NCBI RefSeq assembly: GCF_018687895.1
Contig: NZ_CP061307.1
Location: forward strand, 1,261,948-1,325,947
Length of the DNA stretch: 64,000 bases
Source: Polynucleobacter sp. JS-JIR-II-50
GTDB lineage: Bacteria; Pseudomonadota; Gammaproteobacteria; Burkholderiales; Burkholderiaceae
Direction of reading: 5' to 3'
Part shown: positions 54,001 to 61,446 of the stretch, one piece after another
How the letters are laid out: every line of letters begins with the position of its first letter
Position numbering within the stretch: the stretch's first letter is position 1
The notes under the pieces: model-generated
What the model saw: the letters and a program-made list of their open reading frames with translations, nothing else
What the model was told of the DNA's origin: nothing
The model's database searches: none
Program-made: the position numbers and the translations under genes

Positions 54001-54772
54001 AAGCAACAGCTTCTTGATAATTGCCTTGCCTCATCCGAATTAAGCCCATGCCACCCAATGCCAAATAATCATTTGGCCTATCCTTAAGGGTATCCATTAG
54101 CGGCGCCTCTGCACCTACGATGTCACCTTTATCCAATAGATCCAAACCTACCTGACGACGTCTAAGCAAAGGATCGCTTGCAATACGTTTACGCTCTTCA
54201 AGCGCATCCTTCTCCAGAATCCAGCGACCGGTTATTTCTTGATTATGGGGATCTAACTTTAGATACTGCTCATAAAGGGGGATCAGATCTGGGCCGATTT
54301 GTTGAGCATTGAGCACCTCTCTCCAAACTTGAAGCACTCTCTGCTTATCCACCTTGCGAACTTGATATGTCGCAGCCAAATTTTGAAATGCAAGGTTACG
54401 GGTTTCAGGCTTTGAGCCTAATAAAGCGTCTAAAGCCAAGGTGTATTGCAAGTTTTTAGGATCAGATTTAACCAAGCCCTCTAATCCTGAGCGTGCCTCG
54501 TTCCACCCCCCAGGCAAGCTAGCAATAATTTTGTAATAGCCCACCGCCAGATCACCCGCAGGTGGTCCGTTTGGGAACTTCTCTTTTAGAAATGCATTTG
54601 CCTCGGCTGACTTGCCACTCTTTTGAAGAATCGTAGCTTGGGTTAATACCCTTCTAGCTTCTGAAATCTCCTGCCTACTAAGGGTGCCATCCGAAGCATG
54701 GACAAGCTCAACTATGCCAACCGATGAGAGCAATGCAAAACCTAGGCAGAGATGAAGGGCTTTTATTTTCAA
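51011..54772 (-). CDS. bcsC: Cellulose synthase outer-membrane protein BcsC
   Basis: 1253-residue export protein. A signal occupies about 1-27. A long periplasmic superhelix of TPR repeats runs from about 30 to 830, with many units such as ALALNPENSGKW, ALAIESDNGIALRGL and ALKLDPLNPW. The C-terminal BcsC barrel domain is from about 900 to 1253, with strands ending in aromatic residues and an AWEYQV... LKLERSPYYAPN closing segment. BcsC forms the pore that carries cellulose through the outer membrane. Length is like E. coli BcsC (about 1150). It starts five bases after bcsA. Confidence 0.92.
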   Translation of the reverse strand: MKIKALHLCLGFALLSSVGIVELVHASDGTLSRQEISEARRVLTQATILQKSGKSAEANAFLKEKFPNGPPAGDLAVGYYKIIASLPGGWNEARSGLEGLVKSDPKNLQYTLALDALLGSKPETRNLAFQNLAATYQVRKVDKQRVLQVWREVLNAQQIGPDLIPLYEQYLKLDPHNQEITGRWILEKDALEERKRIASDPLLRRRQVGLDLLDKGDIVGAEAPLMDTLKDRPNDYLALGGMGLIRMRQGNYQEAVAYYQKALALNPENSGKWKSLISTSQYWGQIHQAEDARDKKNYPLAMEKIRAAIQLEPQGAEGIAVLGTIEAERGNNKEAEKQFREALAIESDNGIALRGLVQLLINTGRRDDALALINAQAPANSPAGKGYDYLRIKILSSQADDLVNKGQGEAAIPYLQSALKLDPLNPWLRFQLAGVYEGLGSVDKGLAVIKEGLRLAPNDPEMTNANVLFLLSADKTEEALSLMRSALAKPSSDAISLRLTYANVLNRLQRDDELGPVLQQLAKAQLSPSDKLKLTQIRLDFDIRQALQAGDIQKAIVLLKQAIALDKDEIWLRLDLARLYAKLHRPKEGIAIFDAFLKTHPNSIEGLYAYALYLSGLDQNQPALKILERIPASERTPKITRFQRGVWVDLQLTQINRLNAQENHEMAIAQLSVLEDEVSNDPDLSSLVALMWGKIGKVEQANALFQKIEQSTPNLSVEWHLRYANYLLNNDQPEAFQREMALVSGQKLSPGQKQDYADLQEAAELRAIGQFIRSGDIQVAKEKLQPLISAKPNNYKMMYLDSQIQRREGYLDKAIDIEQRALVQSPVPLSSYHSLSTLKPVASSSGVSVFQIEPPILEPSAVPSGSAYQYKQMADMIDMRTNWLDSAVDYLSLNGTPGQSYYRATEIPLEWKMPMRSDERMTFRVDQVNINAGTIDAGNAYQVSTFGSMAACKTNCPTTFSNQSASGTALNIGYEKQNFKADIGTTPLGFLTQNWIGGVKQKLDAGPVGISLELARRPMTSTLLSYAGTRDPVTGSVWGGMVATGGTVGLSLDQGGTLGGWTYYRARSLTGTNVQSNSDNQFMAGLNWRIVNETDRQLSSGLTGMLWGFKRNAGEFTYGQGGYYSPQSYRSVTLPLNYSQRFARFSYVVGGSVSTNWSRTDAAPYFPTNSEYQAASNNATYSGSSGPGSAYSFLAAWEYQVTPSVFVGNRLKLERSPYYAPNSFVLYVRIALDGTAPNPVPLQTQPVIPTSRF

Positions 54773-54777
54773 AGTCG

Positions 54778-57510
54778 TTATTTACCCAAAGACTTAGAGG
54801 ATGTAAGTTTCTTACGCTCCTCCGACAACTCACCGGTGAAAAAGAGATACGACAAAATTCTTCTTAAATTTTGAATCGCCAATGAAAATACCATTTTGGA
54901 TCCTTGGCCGTAGACAAAGCTCACGATCTTGAAGAAATTACTGTTATCCACAATAAATTCAGCGCCCAAAATAACTTCATCGCCGTCCTTGATGACCCGA
55001 CGAATGATGCAATCCATGCGCTGTTGCGTTTTCAATACGCCAGATACAGAAACCTCGATTAGTTCATTATCGTCAATTAAGAACGGTAGATTCACTTTGA
55101 TGCCGATGCCGGTTAAGGAAATATCAAAGACCCACCCTTCTAGCGTGGCGTTCAACTTAGGAAAATATACTGTCATCTTTTCCCCAGCCTGTAAGCGAGG
55201 GAAGGTTCTCGCCTGCTCATGATCGACTAAACCAATGGTGTAGACGATAAATAAATAGAGCAAGTAAATAGCCCAGTTTGCTAGGCCAGTGATCGCGTAA
55301 AACCAAACATAGGGATTAAAAAGCATCACTATAAAAGTGCCTACGCTTTTTGCAATGTAAGCAAAATAGCTCGCAAAGTTTTCGCGTACGGCCTTAAGCC
55401 CCAACTTCGTTAACAAATACAACTGGAGTTTTGAATGCTTGAGTTCCGCGCTAGCATCCCAAATATGCTGCCAACGACCACTATCTCCATATACAAATGC
55501 AATAGCGCCAGGACTTCCAATTTGCTCTGCAACAAACTGTGTGCCACAAAAATAATGGTCAGCCTCTTTTTGCATACGAACCACTTTTGCCCTAAATGTA
55601 TAGTGATTTCCATAACTATCATTCACGGCCAATTGAATGGATTCGCCAACTTTCAGGTCCGTATTGAATGGAAGAACGAACCCAATGCCGCTTACCGAAA
55701 CATCCTCCAAATTTGCCTCAATGCCAGGTAGGCCATTACCACGAAGCACTGTGACCGTTCCACCACCACCAATTCGGTAATAAGCTCTGACTTGACGCTT
55801 TTCCCAAAAGGCGCCTAGGGACATTAGGCCCAACCAAATATTGATGCAACACCATATTGCGGTGATAACGATGTTGTCATGCCAAATTGGCTCGTAATGC
55901 CAGCGAATAATCGCAATAGCGATAGAAACTGCATTAATAGTTACCAGAATAAATAATGGGAAGGCATCCCAGCTGAGCTGCTCTTTTTCTAATGTAAGGC
56001 CTTTTGGTGTTACGAGAAACTTTTGCTTCCAAGGATTTAGGAGAACAGGCATGAGCTCTCGAATCATTCTGAAGCCTTTGACAGTCTCATAAATTTCAGA
56101 GAAGAAGAGTTGACGCGAACCAGCAAAGAAGTATGAGATCACCACCAAAATACTCAATGCATAAGGAACGGTGAAATCCACCATCTCATGCCAATTGGCC
56201 GAATACACATTAAGACCCAAAATTAAGAAGGCTGATGGTGCCAAGAAAAAGATGTAACGTGCAAATCCAAAAAGCCAAGAGTACGACGAAGAAAAATAAG
56301 CCAAGCGTTGTGGCAGGCTCAGCCCACGCATGAATAAGGGGTTGTAATGCATCAAGATCTGGAGCATTCCCTTGGCCCAGCGAGAATGCTGAGTGAGATA
56401 GTCAGACGGAGTCTCTGGGGAAAGACCGCAGACCATGGGCCTGTTAATGTAGCCACTGTTATAGCCATGCGCATGGAGAATGAGTGAGGTCTCACAATCT
56501 TCGGTAATGGTCTTAATGGCAATACCTCCAATTTCCATGAGGTACTGACGACGTAGCAACGCTGCGGAGCCACAGAAAAAGGCCGAGTTCCAAAAATTCA
56601 TAGCCGGCTGAATTTTTCGATAAAACATCTCACTTTCATCGGGGCGATTAGAGACCCCAGTAATGACATTATTCACTGGAGTTTCATTGATAAAGAAATG
56701 CGGCGTTTGGACCAAGAACATTTTGGGATCGCTTAAAAACTGCCCCACCGTGTTGTGCAAAATATCTTTGGTTGGTATTTGATCGCAATCTAAAATTAAA
56801 ATGAGATCGCCATTGCTATGCTGCAAAGCGTGATTGATATTGCCTGCTTTAGCTTTTTGATTGGTATCACGTGTAATGTATTTCACGCCCAACTCTTTAG
56901 CGAGTTTTCTTAAGTTGTAATGGCGCCTCCAGGCTTGATGACCTGTTTCCTTACTGCGGCGCTTGGCATGCGTGCCACCATCATCCAGGATGTAAATATT
57001 GAGCTTTTCTTTGGGGTATTGAATCTGAGTCGCTGCCGTCACCGTCATGCGAACGATGGTTTCAGACTCATCGTAAGTAGGGATAAAGATATCCACAGAG
57101 GGATAAGAAGACTCGTCTTGAGATAGGGGAATAATTTCACTAGACATTGGCGAGAAGTTCACAAACATGTCTAGCAGGAATAAGGTGAAGCCATACAGCT
57201 CTGCCAGGAACAACAAGGCGGTGCCGATAAAATCAAAGAAACCGGTATACGTTAAGGTGTCATAGATCCGCCAGGCAATATATCGACAGCTAACAAATAG
57301 CGCTAGAACAATAAATAAGGAACGCCAAGGTTGATTGCGGAAATACTTCACCTTCGACATTAAGAAGATGATGAAGAAAGAGCCCCAACCTAAATAGAGC
57401 TGGCCACCAAGATTAAGCAATTCCTCGGCGAAGTAAATCATGACGCCAACACCAAAGGCAAACATGCATAAGCTTGCAGTGATTCTAAAATGACGATCGC
57501 GCATAAACAT
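54778..57510 (-). CDS. bcsA: Cellulose synthase catalytic subunit BcsA with two PilZ signatures
   Basis: 910 residues from ATG 57510 (921 from 57543). Numbering below is from the 921 form. It makes cellulose from UDP-glucose and extrudes it. GT2 motifs are the DDG (near 187), DCDQ (252), TED (347) and QHSRW (385). The gating loop FLVTPKG is at 509-515. A first PilZ follows at its normal place, with RxxxR 586-590 and D614-x-S-x-x-G619. Two more hydrophobic helices (about 732-770) precede a second PilZ with RTFPR (779-783) and D807-x-S-x-x-G812. Start 57510 gives a TAATG overlap with the upstream gene. No BcsB follows. Confidence 0.92.
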   Translation of the reverse strand: MFMRDRHFRITASLCMFAFGVGVMIYFAEELLNLGGQLYLGWGSFFIIFLMSKVKYFRNQPWRSLFIVLALFVSCRYIAWRIYDTLTYTGFFDFIGTALLFLAELYGFTLFLLDMFVNFSPMSSEIIPLSQDESSYPSVDIFIPTYDESETIVRMTVTAATQIQYPKEKLNIYILDDGGTHAKRRSKETGHQAWRRHYNLRKLAKELGVKYITRDTNQKAKAGNINHALQHSNGDLILILDCDQIPTKDILHNTVGQFLSDPKMFLVQTPHFFINETPVNNVITGVSNRPDESEMFYRKIQPAMNFWNSAFFCGSAALLRRQYLMEIGGIAIKTITEDCETSLILHAHGYNSGYINRPMVCGLSPETPSDYLTQHSRWAKGMLQILMHYNPLFMRGLSLPQRLAYFSSSYSWLFGFARYIFFLAPSAFLILGLNVYSANWHEMVDFTVPYALSILVVISYFFAGSRQLFFSEIYETVKGFRMIRELMPVLLNPWKQKFLVTPKGLTLEKEQLSWDAFPLFILVTINAVSIAIAIIRWHYEPIWHDNIVITAIWCCINIWLGLMSLGAFWEKRQVRAYYRIGGGGTVTVLRGNGLPGIEANLEDVSVSGIGFVLPFNTDLKVGESIQLAVNDSYGNHYTFRAKVVRMQKEADHYFCGTQFVAEQIGSPGAIAFVYGDSGRWQHIWDASAELKHSKLQLYLLTKLGLKAVRENFASYFAYIAKSVGTFIVMLFNPYVWFYAITGLANWAIYLLYLFIVYTIGLVDHEQARTFPRLQAGEKMTVYFPKLNATLEGWVFDISLTGIGIKVNLPFLIDDNELIEVSVSGVLKTQQRMDCIIRRVIKDGDEVILGAEFIVDNSNFFKIVSFVYGQGSKMVFSLAIQNLRRILSYLFFTGELSEERKKLTSSKSLGK

Positions 57511-58202
57511 TAGCGATTCACCACCGCAATAAACCAGACCCAAAGTGCTTCCCAGCCTACAGTAAGTAAAAGCACCCCAAAGAACAGTAGCAGAATTCCG
57601 GCAGCCAATTTCAGACCAAAGGAGCGAATCGGCTGAAGCTCCAAATCGATGGCATTGGGATCTTTATGGAGCTTTCCCGGATCAACCTCTGTTGGGCTCC
57701 AAAACACTTCATAGGCATTGAGAGCTCTATCTTCACCCGTTCTTAGCAACTGTCTTGTAAAGCGACATAGAAGTGAGCCTGGGTTTTTTAAGGAATCGTG
57801 AGCGCCCTCAGATAGATAAAGCTCTCCAGGGCCAGCAGCCTCAGCCATGAACGAGGCCAATTGAATCGAGCGCTCCTCCTCCCTGAGTCCAGTAAATGGA
57901 TTAATCAGAGCAACAATCCCAATCGAGGCTAAACATATGGGGTCTGAATGATTTTTTGCATTCAATGCATCGGCCTCTATTTGAATAGCCATAGCCGCTT
58001 GAGCTGCAAAACTGATTTGCTCAAATGAATAAATGATTTTTCCGCGAGACTCTTCAAATGCTGTGCCGCGAAAATCTTTACAAATTCTTGCAATCAAAAG
58101 AAGCAGCTTCTCGCGAATGACTTGATGAGATGATTCATCCGGTGACTCCACATCACCCCTAGGAATGATATGTATATGAAAGGCACTTAAAAAGTTGCTC
58201 AT
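57510..58202 (-). CDS. Membrane-anchored degenerate nucleotide-cyclase-like protein
   Basis: 230-residue protein not assigned to a named Bcs family. Residues about 10-165 resemble a class III adenylate/guanylate cyclase domain: IIYSFEQISFAAQAAMAIQ, a GIV..NPFTG strand, and EAAGPGELYLSEGAHDSL like the conserved cyclase end. The two metal-binding Asp positions are replaced (FHIHII and ESRGK), so catalysis is unlikely. A C-terminal helix at about 200-226 anchors it, with the domain cytoplasmic. TGATG overlap with dgkA and TAATG with bcsA, so expression is tied to BcsA. It may sense or bind a nucleotide and regulate the synthase. Homology is inferred by eye. Confidence 0.6.
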   Translation of the reverse strand: MSNFLSAFHIHIIPRGDVESPDESSHQVIREKLLLLIARICKDFRGTAFEESRGKIIYSFEQISFAAQAAMAIQIEADALNAKNHSDPICLASIGIVALINPFTGLREEERSIQLASFMAEAAGPGELYLSEGAHDSLKNPGSLLCRFTRQLLRTGEDRALNAYEVFWSPTEVDPGKLHKDPNAIDLELQPIRSFGLKLAAGILLLFFGVLLLTVGWEALWVWFIAVVNR

Positions 58203-58552
58203 CAGAAAAATGGTGATAAGTAGCGAATAAAGATGAGAACAATAGCCAACACGATAATCATCACTGCTGCCGCACCAAGATCTTTGATCTTCTTAATCTC
58301 AGGATGCTCTTCCAAGGTAATGAGATCGCAGATCTTTTCAATGGCTGTATTAAGAGCTTCAACCGCTAGCAAAACCAGGGATAGAACAGCTATTAATACG
58401 GTATATACATTTGGGCGATAACAAAAAAATCCAATAGTAATTACCGCAAGAATTGACTCTCTACGAGCTGCCTTTTGAAGGATGAGTTCTTTGGCACCAT
58501 CAATTGCATTGATAGTCGCATGAATAATATTTCGCTTTTTTGACATTACCAT
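58202..58552 (-). CDS. dgkA: Diacylglycerol kinase
   Basis: 116-residue inner-membrane enzyme that phosphorylates diacylglycerol to phosphatidic acid. Three helices at about 31-50, 52-72 and 94-114. The signature EALNTAIEKICDLITLEEHPE and KIKDLGAAAV contains the catalytic Glu and the Asp. The stop overlaps the next gene as TGATG. In this locus it would recycle diacylglycerol left after BcsG uses phosphatidylethanolamine. It does not sit in a lipid A-modification operon here. Two start ATGs (58552, 58546) are equivalent. Confidence 0.9.
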   Translation of the reverse strand: MVMSKKRNIIHATINAIDGAKELILQKAARRESILAVITIGFFCYRPNVYTVLIAVLSLVLLAVEALNTAIEKICDLITLEEHPEIKKIKDLGAAAVMIIVLAIVLIFIRYLSPFF

Positions 58553-58586
58553 TAGATTTATTAGGAATATTGGCTATTTTATTAGC

Positions 58587-59420
58587 CTATTGAGTCCAAA
58601 GCTCCGTTCGATTCCGGCCTTTAGACTTGGCCATATACATGGCCTGGTCAGCTTTGGCGTAAAAAGCCCTTAAAACCAGACTGGCCTTGGTCTCTCCAGC
58701 CTCCTTAGGGCTAAAGCTGGCAACCCCAATGCTGATCGATATATAGATCTCTTTGCCGGCCACATAAGCCGAAGGGGTGGAGGCCACCCTTTTTCGTAGG
58801 CGCTCAGCCGCCTCAAAAGCACTGCCAAGATCATTGCCTGGCAAAACAACGAAGAATTCCTCGCCCCCTACACGCCCGAAGATGTCAATAACACGAAGTT
58901 CTTTCTGACAGTGCTTTACAAGATTTGTCAGAACTATGTCGCCTAGTGGATGGCCATACTCATCATTGATATTTTTAAAGTGGTCAATATCCAGCATGAG
59001 AAAAGCTATCGGCTCCCCATTGCGCAAAGATCTCTCAATCTCTAATTCTGCTTGATGGAAAGTTTCTGATCGGCCTAAAGCTTGAGTTAATGAATCTGTC
59101 TTTGATATATGGTCAAGCAGGAAATTCTTTTCCTCTAACTCTAAAATAATTTTTTTGATTTGCATCAGGCCTAGAAAAAGCAGTACTGAAATAGAAAAGG
59201 CCAAGACTGCGTCTAAGAGGTTGTAGTAGCCATCTAGATAAAAATGCAGAAGAGGAGTAATCCGCCTTCCTATCATCAAACCAAAACCGAGGGCTAATGC
59301 ACCGCTAGCAAGACGATACGCTTTTGATTTAAAAAATATCTTGAGCGCAAAAATCATTGCAAAAACTTGCGCAAGCAATGCCAAATAATATGCGCCGAGT
59401 GCAATCAATTTAATCATCAT
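58587..59420 (-). CDS. Membrane GGDEF diguanylate cyclase
   Basis: 277-residue protein with two or three N-terminal helices (about 5-28, 37-52 and 66-87) and a short linker. The GGDEF domain runs from about 108 to 277, with LMLDIDHFKNINDEYGH and active site GRVGGEEF. The I-site RVID is five residues before it, so product inhibition is predicted. It starts two bases after the HD-GYP gene and 34 before dgkA, inside the bcsA operon, so it is a good candidate to feed c-di-GMP to BcsA. Confidence 0.92.
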   Translation of the reverse strand: MMIKLIALGAYYLALLAQVFAMIFALKIFFKSKAYRLASGALALGFGLMIGRRITPLLHFYLDGYYNLLDAVLAFSISVLLFLGLMQIKKIILELEEKNFLLDHISKTDSLTQALGRSETFHQAELEIERSLRNGEPIAFLMLDIDHFKNINDEYGHPLGDIVLTNLVKHCQKELRVIDIFGRVGGEEFFVVLPGNDLGSAFEAAERLRKRVASTPSAYVAGKEIYISISIGVASFSPKEAGETKASLVLRAFYAKADQAMYMAKSKGRNRTELWTQ

Positions 59421-59422
59421 CT

Positions 59423-60652
59423 TTAATGCACATCTAATATCTTTTGCAGCTCATTTTCATTTTTAAGCAACTTGAATGCAGCTTCGACAACTTTCGCATC
59501 TAACTTGGTGCCTGCCTCAGCTTGAATTTCATCCATTGCTGAATTCAATCCCTTAGCAGGCCGATAGGGCCTATGAGTTGCCATTGCCTCGATCGTATCG
59601 GCTACGGCCAACACCCTTCCCTCCTGGCTAATTTGCTCGTCTTTCAAGCCCAGCGGATAACCACTACCATCTAAACGCTCATGATGCTGGCGCACCATAT
59701 CGGCGATTGGCCAGGGAAATGGGATATCTTTCAGAATTTGATAGCCAGCCTCTACGTGCCCTTGCACCATTTGCATTTCCAGGTCAGTCAATCGCGAGGG
59801 CTTTGTCAAAATTTCCGACGGTACTGCCATCTTGCCAATGTCATGCACCATTGCTGCCATATAGATAGCCTGAATACGCTCATTGTCCCAACCTAATTGA
59901 CGGCCAATAGCCATCGCAATACTGGCTACCCTCTTTTGATGACCGGCAGTATAGGGATCGCGCCACTCCATGGTTTTGGACATAGCCTCAATAGTTGCGC
60001 GTAATGCAGTTGCCAGGCGTTCTTGCGTTAGTTCTTTTTCATGAATTTGGTCATCCAACTTATGTTGACGTTCAATGGAGCGCAGTCCAAATCCAATCTC
60101 TTTAGCAAGACTTTCAAATAACTGAACTTCAGAAGCTCCAAATGTATTCGGAACTTTTGAATACACCATCAGTACACCAAAGGGTATCCCAGTAATACCA
60201 TCAGGAATTGGACAACCGATTGCCGAACGAATTCCAAACCCCTTTGCACGCTCGCGCCAAGCAACAAATCCAGGATCGATTTCACCATCGATAACTACGC
60301 TCGTTTTATTGTTTCGAATGCAACTACCTGCAGGTCCGCGCCCGGTTACTTCGGAATTAGACCAGCTCACTACAATATCTTTTATATAGCCAGAGGCAGC
60401 CCCAGCAACCCCAACTACTTTGACTGTCTTGAAGGCGTCACCCTCAGCTTGTCCCACCCAAGCAAGAACATATGGACCTTGTGCAGCAATCGCCTGACAA
60501 ACTTCTTGAATCAATAACTCAGTAGAGTTTGCACGTGCCAGTGCAGCAGCTGCTTCTGAAAGTGCGGATAAAGCCCAGCCTCGCTTTTCTAACTCGTCAC
60601 GAATGACTAATTCGGAAGAGAAGTTATGCTGATTTACAGGCTTTGTTTTCAT
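59423..60652 (-). CDS. GAF-HD-GYP c-di-GMP phosphodiesterase
   Basis: 409-residue cytoplasmic protein. A GAF domain occupies about 35-195 (LIQEVCQAIAAQGPYVLAW, SAIGCPIPDG, FGVLMVYS). A coiled link leads to an HD-GYP domain from about 225, with HDIGKMAVPSEIL and HHERLDGSGYPLGL. It lacks membrane helices, unlike the partner GGDEF protein. First gene of the seven-gene operon (60652 to 50611). The preceding 90 bases should hold the promoter shared in divergent fashion with the Ala-rich gene. Confidence 0.92.
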   Translation of the reverse strand: MKTKPVNQHNFSSELVIRDELEKRGWALSALSEAAAALARANSTELLIQEVCQAIAAQGPYVLAWVGQAEGDAFKTVKVVGVAGAASGYIKDIVVSWSNSEVTGRGPAGSCIRNNKTSVVIDGEIDPGFVAWRERAKGFGIRSAIGCPIPDGITGIPFGVLMVYSKVPNTFGASEVQLFESLAKEIGFGLRSIERQHKLDDQIHEKELTQERLATALRATIEAMSKTMEWRDPYTAGHQKRVASIAMAIGRQLGWDNERIQAIYMAAMVHDIGKMAVPSEILTKPSRLTDLEMQMVQGHVEAGYQILKDIPFPWPIADMVRQHHERLDGSGYPLGLKDEQISQEGRVLAVADTIEAMATHRPYRPAKGLNSAMDEIQAEAGTKLDAKVVEAAFKLLKNENELQKILDVH

Positions 60653-60742
60653 GTTTTTATTATGGCTCTAAATCGCCCTAAAAGGCTTGCAATTACTAAT
60701 AAATAGGCAGAGTATGAAAACGTAAACTACTGACAAGGGAAT

Positions 60743-61234
60743 ATGAAAGAAGATATTGAAAAAATCTATGCAAAGCTGATCGGCCTGGAAACCGAGGTGA
60801 GCAACCTACGTCAGGGATACATCACCGTTAATGCTCGCTACGCTGATGCGATAGATACCCTCAAGGCTTTGACCTCGAGCGCACTTGAAGCTGCTAAGAG
60901 AGCTGCCATATCTGCTGAAAAAGCCTCCCTCTCAGCCAAGAATTGCGCAACTGCAGCCAAGCTAGCCGCATCAGAAGCGGTGGTGGATGCCGCAGAGGCG
61001 GCTGCCGATGCCGCTGCTGCCTCTGCCGAAGCTGCCATTGAAGCCGCTGCTGCTGCCTCTGCTGCTGCCGCTGCAGCCGCTGCAGCTGTTGCCCATCAAG
61101 CCGAGGAGTCCTCCATATTGGCCTCAGCTGAAGCTGCTGAAGCCACTAAGCGCGCAGCTATGGCCGCCGCCGAAGCTGTAAAAATGTCTAACCTTGCCGC
61201 TGAATCAGCTAGATCGGCCAGAGGTAAGAGATAA
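60743..61234 (+). CDS. Alanine-rich helical hypothetical protein
   Basis: 163-residue protein of which about 62 residues are Ala. The first 40 residues (KIYAKLIGLETEVSNLRQGY) form a leucine-heptad coiled coil. The remainder is a near-continuous Ala/Glu/Lys helix (EAADAAAASAEAAIEAAA), then an AKR/ESAR basic tail. There is no signal. The DNA is a GCT/GCC-rich low-complexity tract. AAGGGA precedes the ATG. It is divergent from the HD-GYP gene. Similar Ala-rich proteins are described as phasin-like, histone-like or stress proteins, but no family can be assigned. Confidence 0.75.
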   Translation: MKEDIEKIYAKLIGLETEVSNLRQGYITVNARYADAIDTLKALTSSALEAAKRAAISAEKASLSAKNCATAAKLAASEAVVDAAEAAADAAAASAEAAIEAAAAASAAAAAAAAAVAHQAEESSILASAEAAEATKRAAMAAAEAVKMSNLAAESARSARGKR

Positions 61235-61263
61235 GAGCAAAAGAGATATGGGTAGCGAAAAGT

Positions 61264-61291
61264 AAAAAAGCTCCCGTTGAGGAGCTTTTTT
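61264..61291. terminator. Bidirectional rho-independent terminator between the Ala-rich gene and tRNA-His
   Basis: Perfect 11-base stem AAAAAAGCTCC / GGAGCTTTTTT with loop CGTTGA. The six-T end on either strand lets it stop the plus-strand gene and the minus-strand tRNA-His. Confidence 0.9.
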
Positions 61292-61303
61292 ACTTTAATG
61301 CTG

Positions 61304-61380
61304 TGGGGCGAACGACGGGGCTCGAACCCGCGACAACCAGAATCACAATCTGGGACTCTACCAACTGAGCTACGTCCGCC
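61304..61380 (-). tRNA. tRNA-His (anticodon GUG)
   Basis: The minus strand reads G(-1) GCGGACG ... with acceptor stem GCGGACG/CGTTCGC, discriminator C and encoded CCA. The anticodon stem-loop CCAGA-TTGTGAT-TCTGG gives GUG. The extra 5' G needed for histidyl-tRNA is encoded at 61380. T arm is CGGG-TTCGAGC-CCCG. Confidence 0.96.
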
Positions 61381-61446
61381 ACTGAAGACCTAGATTATAG
61401 CTTTTTGCTCAAAATACTGTCAAAAACACCCTTTTAAGGCCCGCTA

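Noticed and set aside
60838-61038. Antisense Ala-rich frame opposite the Ala-rich gene
   Set aside because: GCT/GCC/GCA repeats read Ala or Ser on the other strand as well; no start site or leader supports it.
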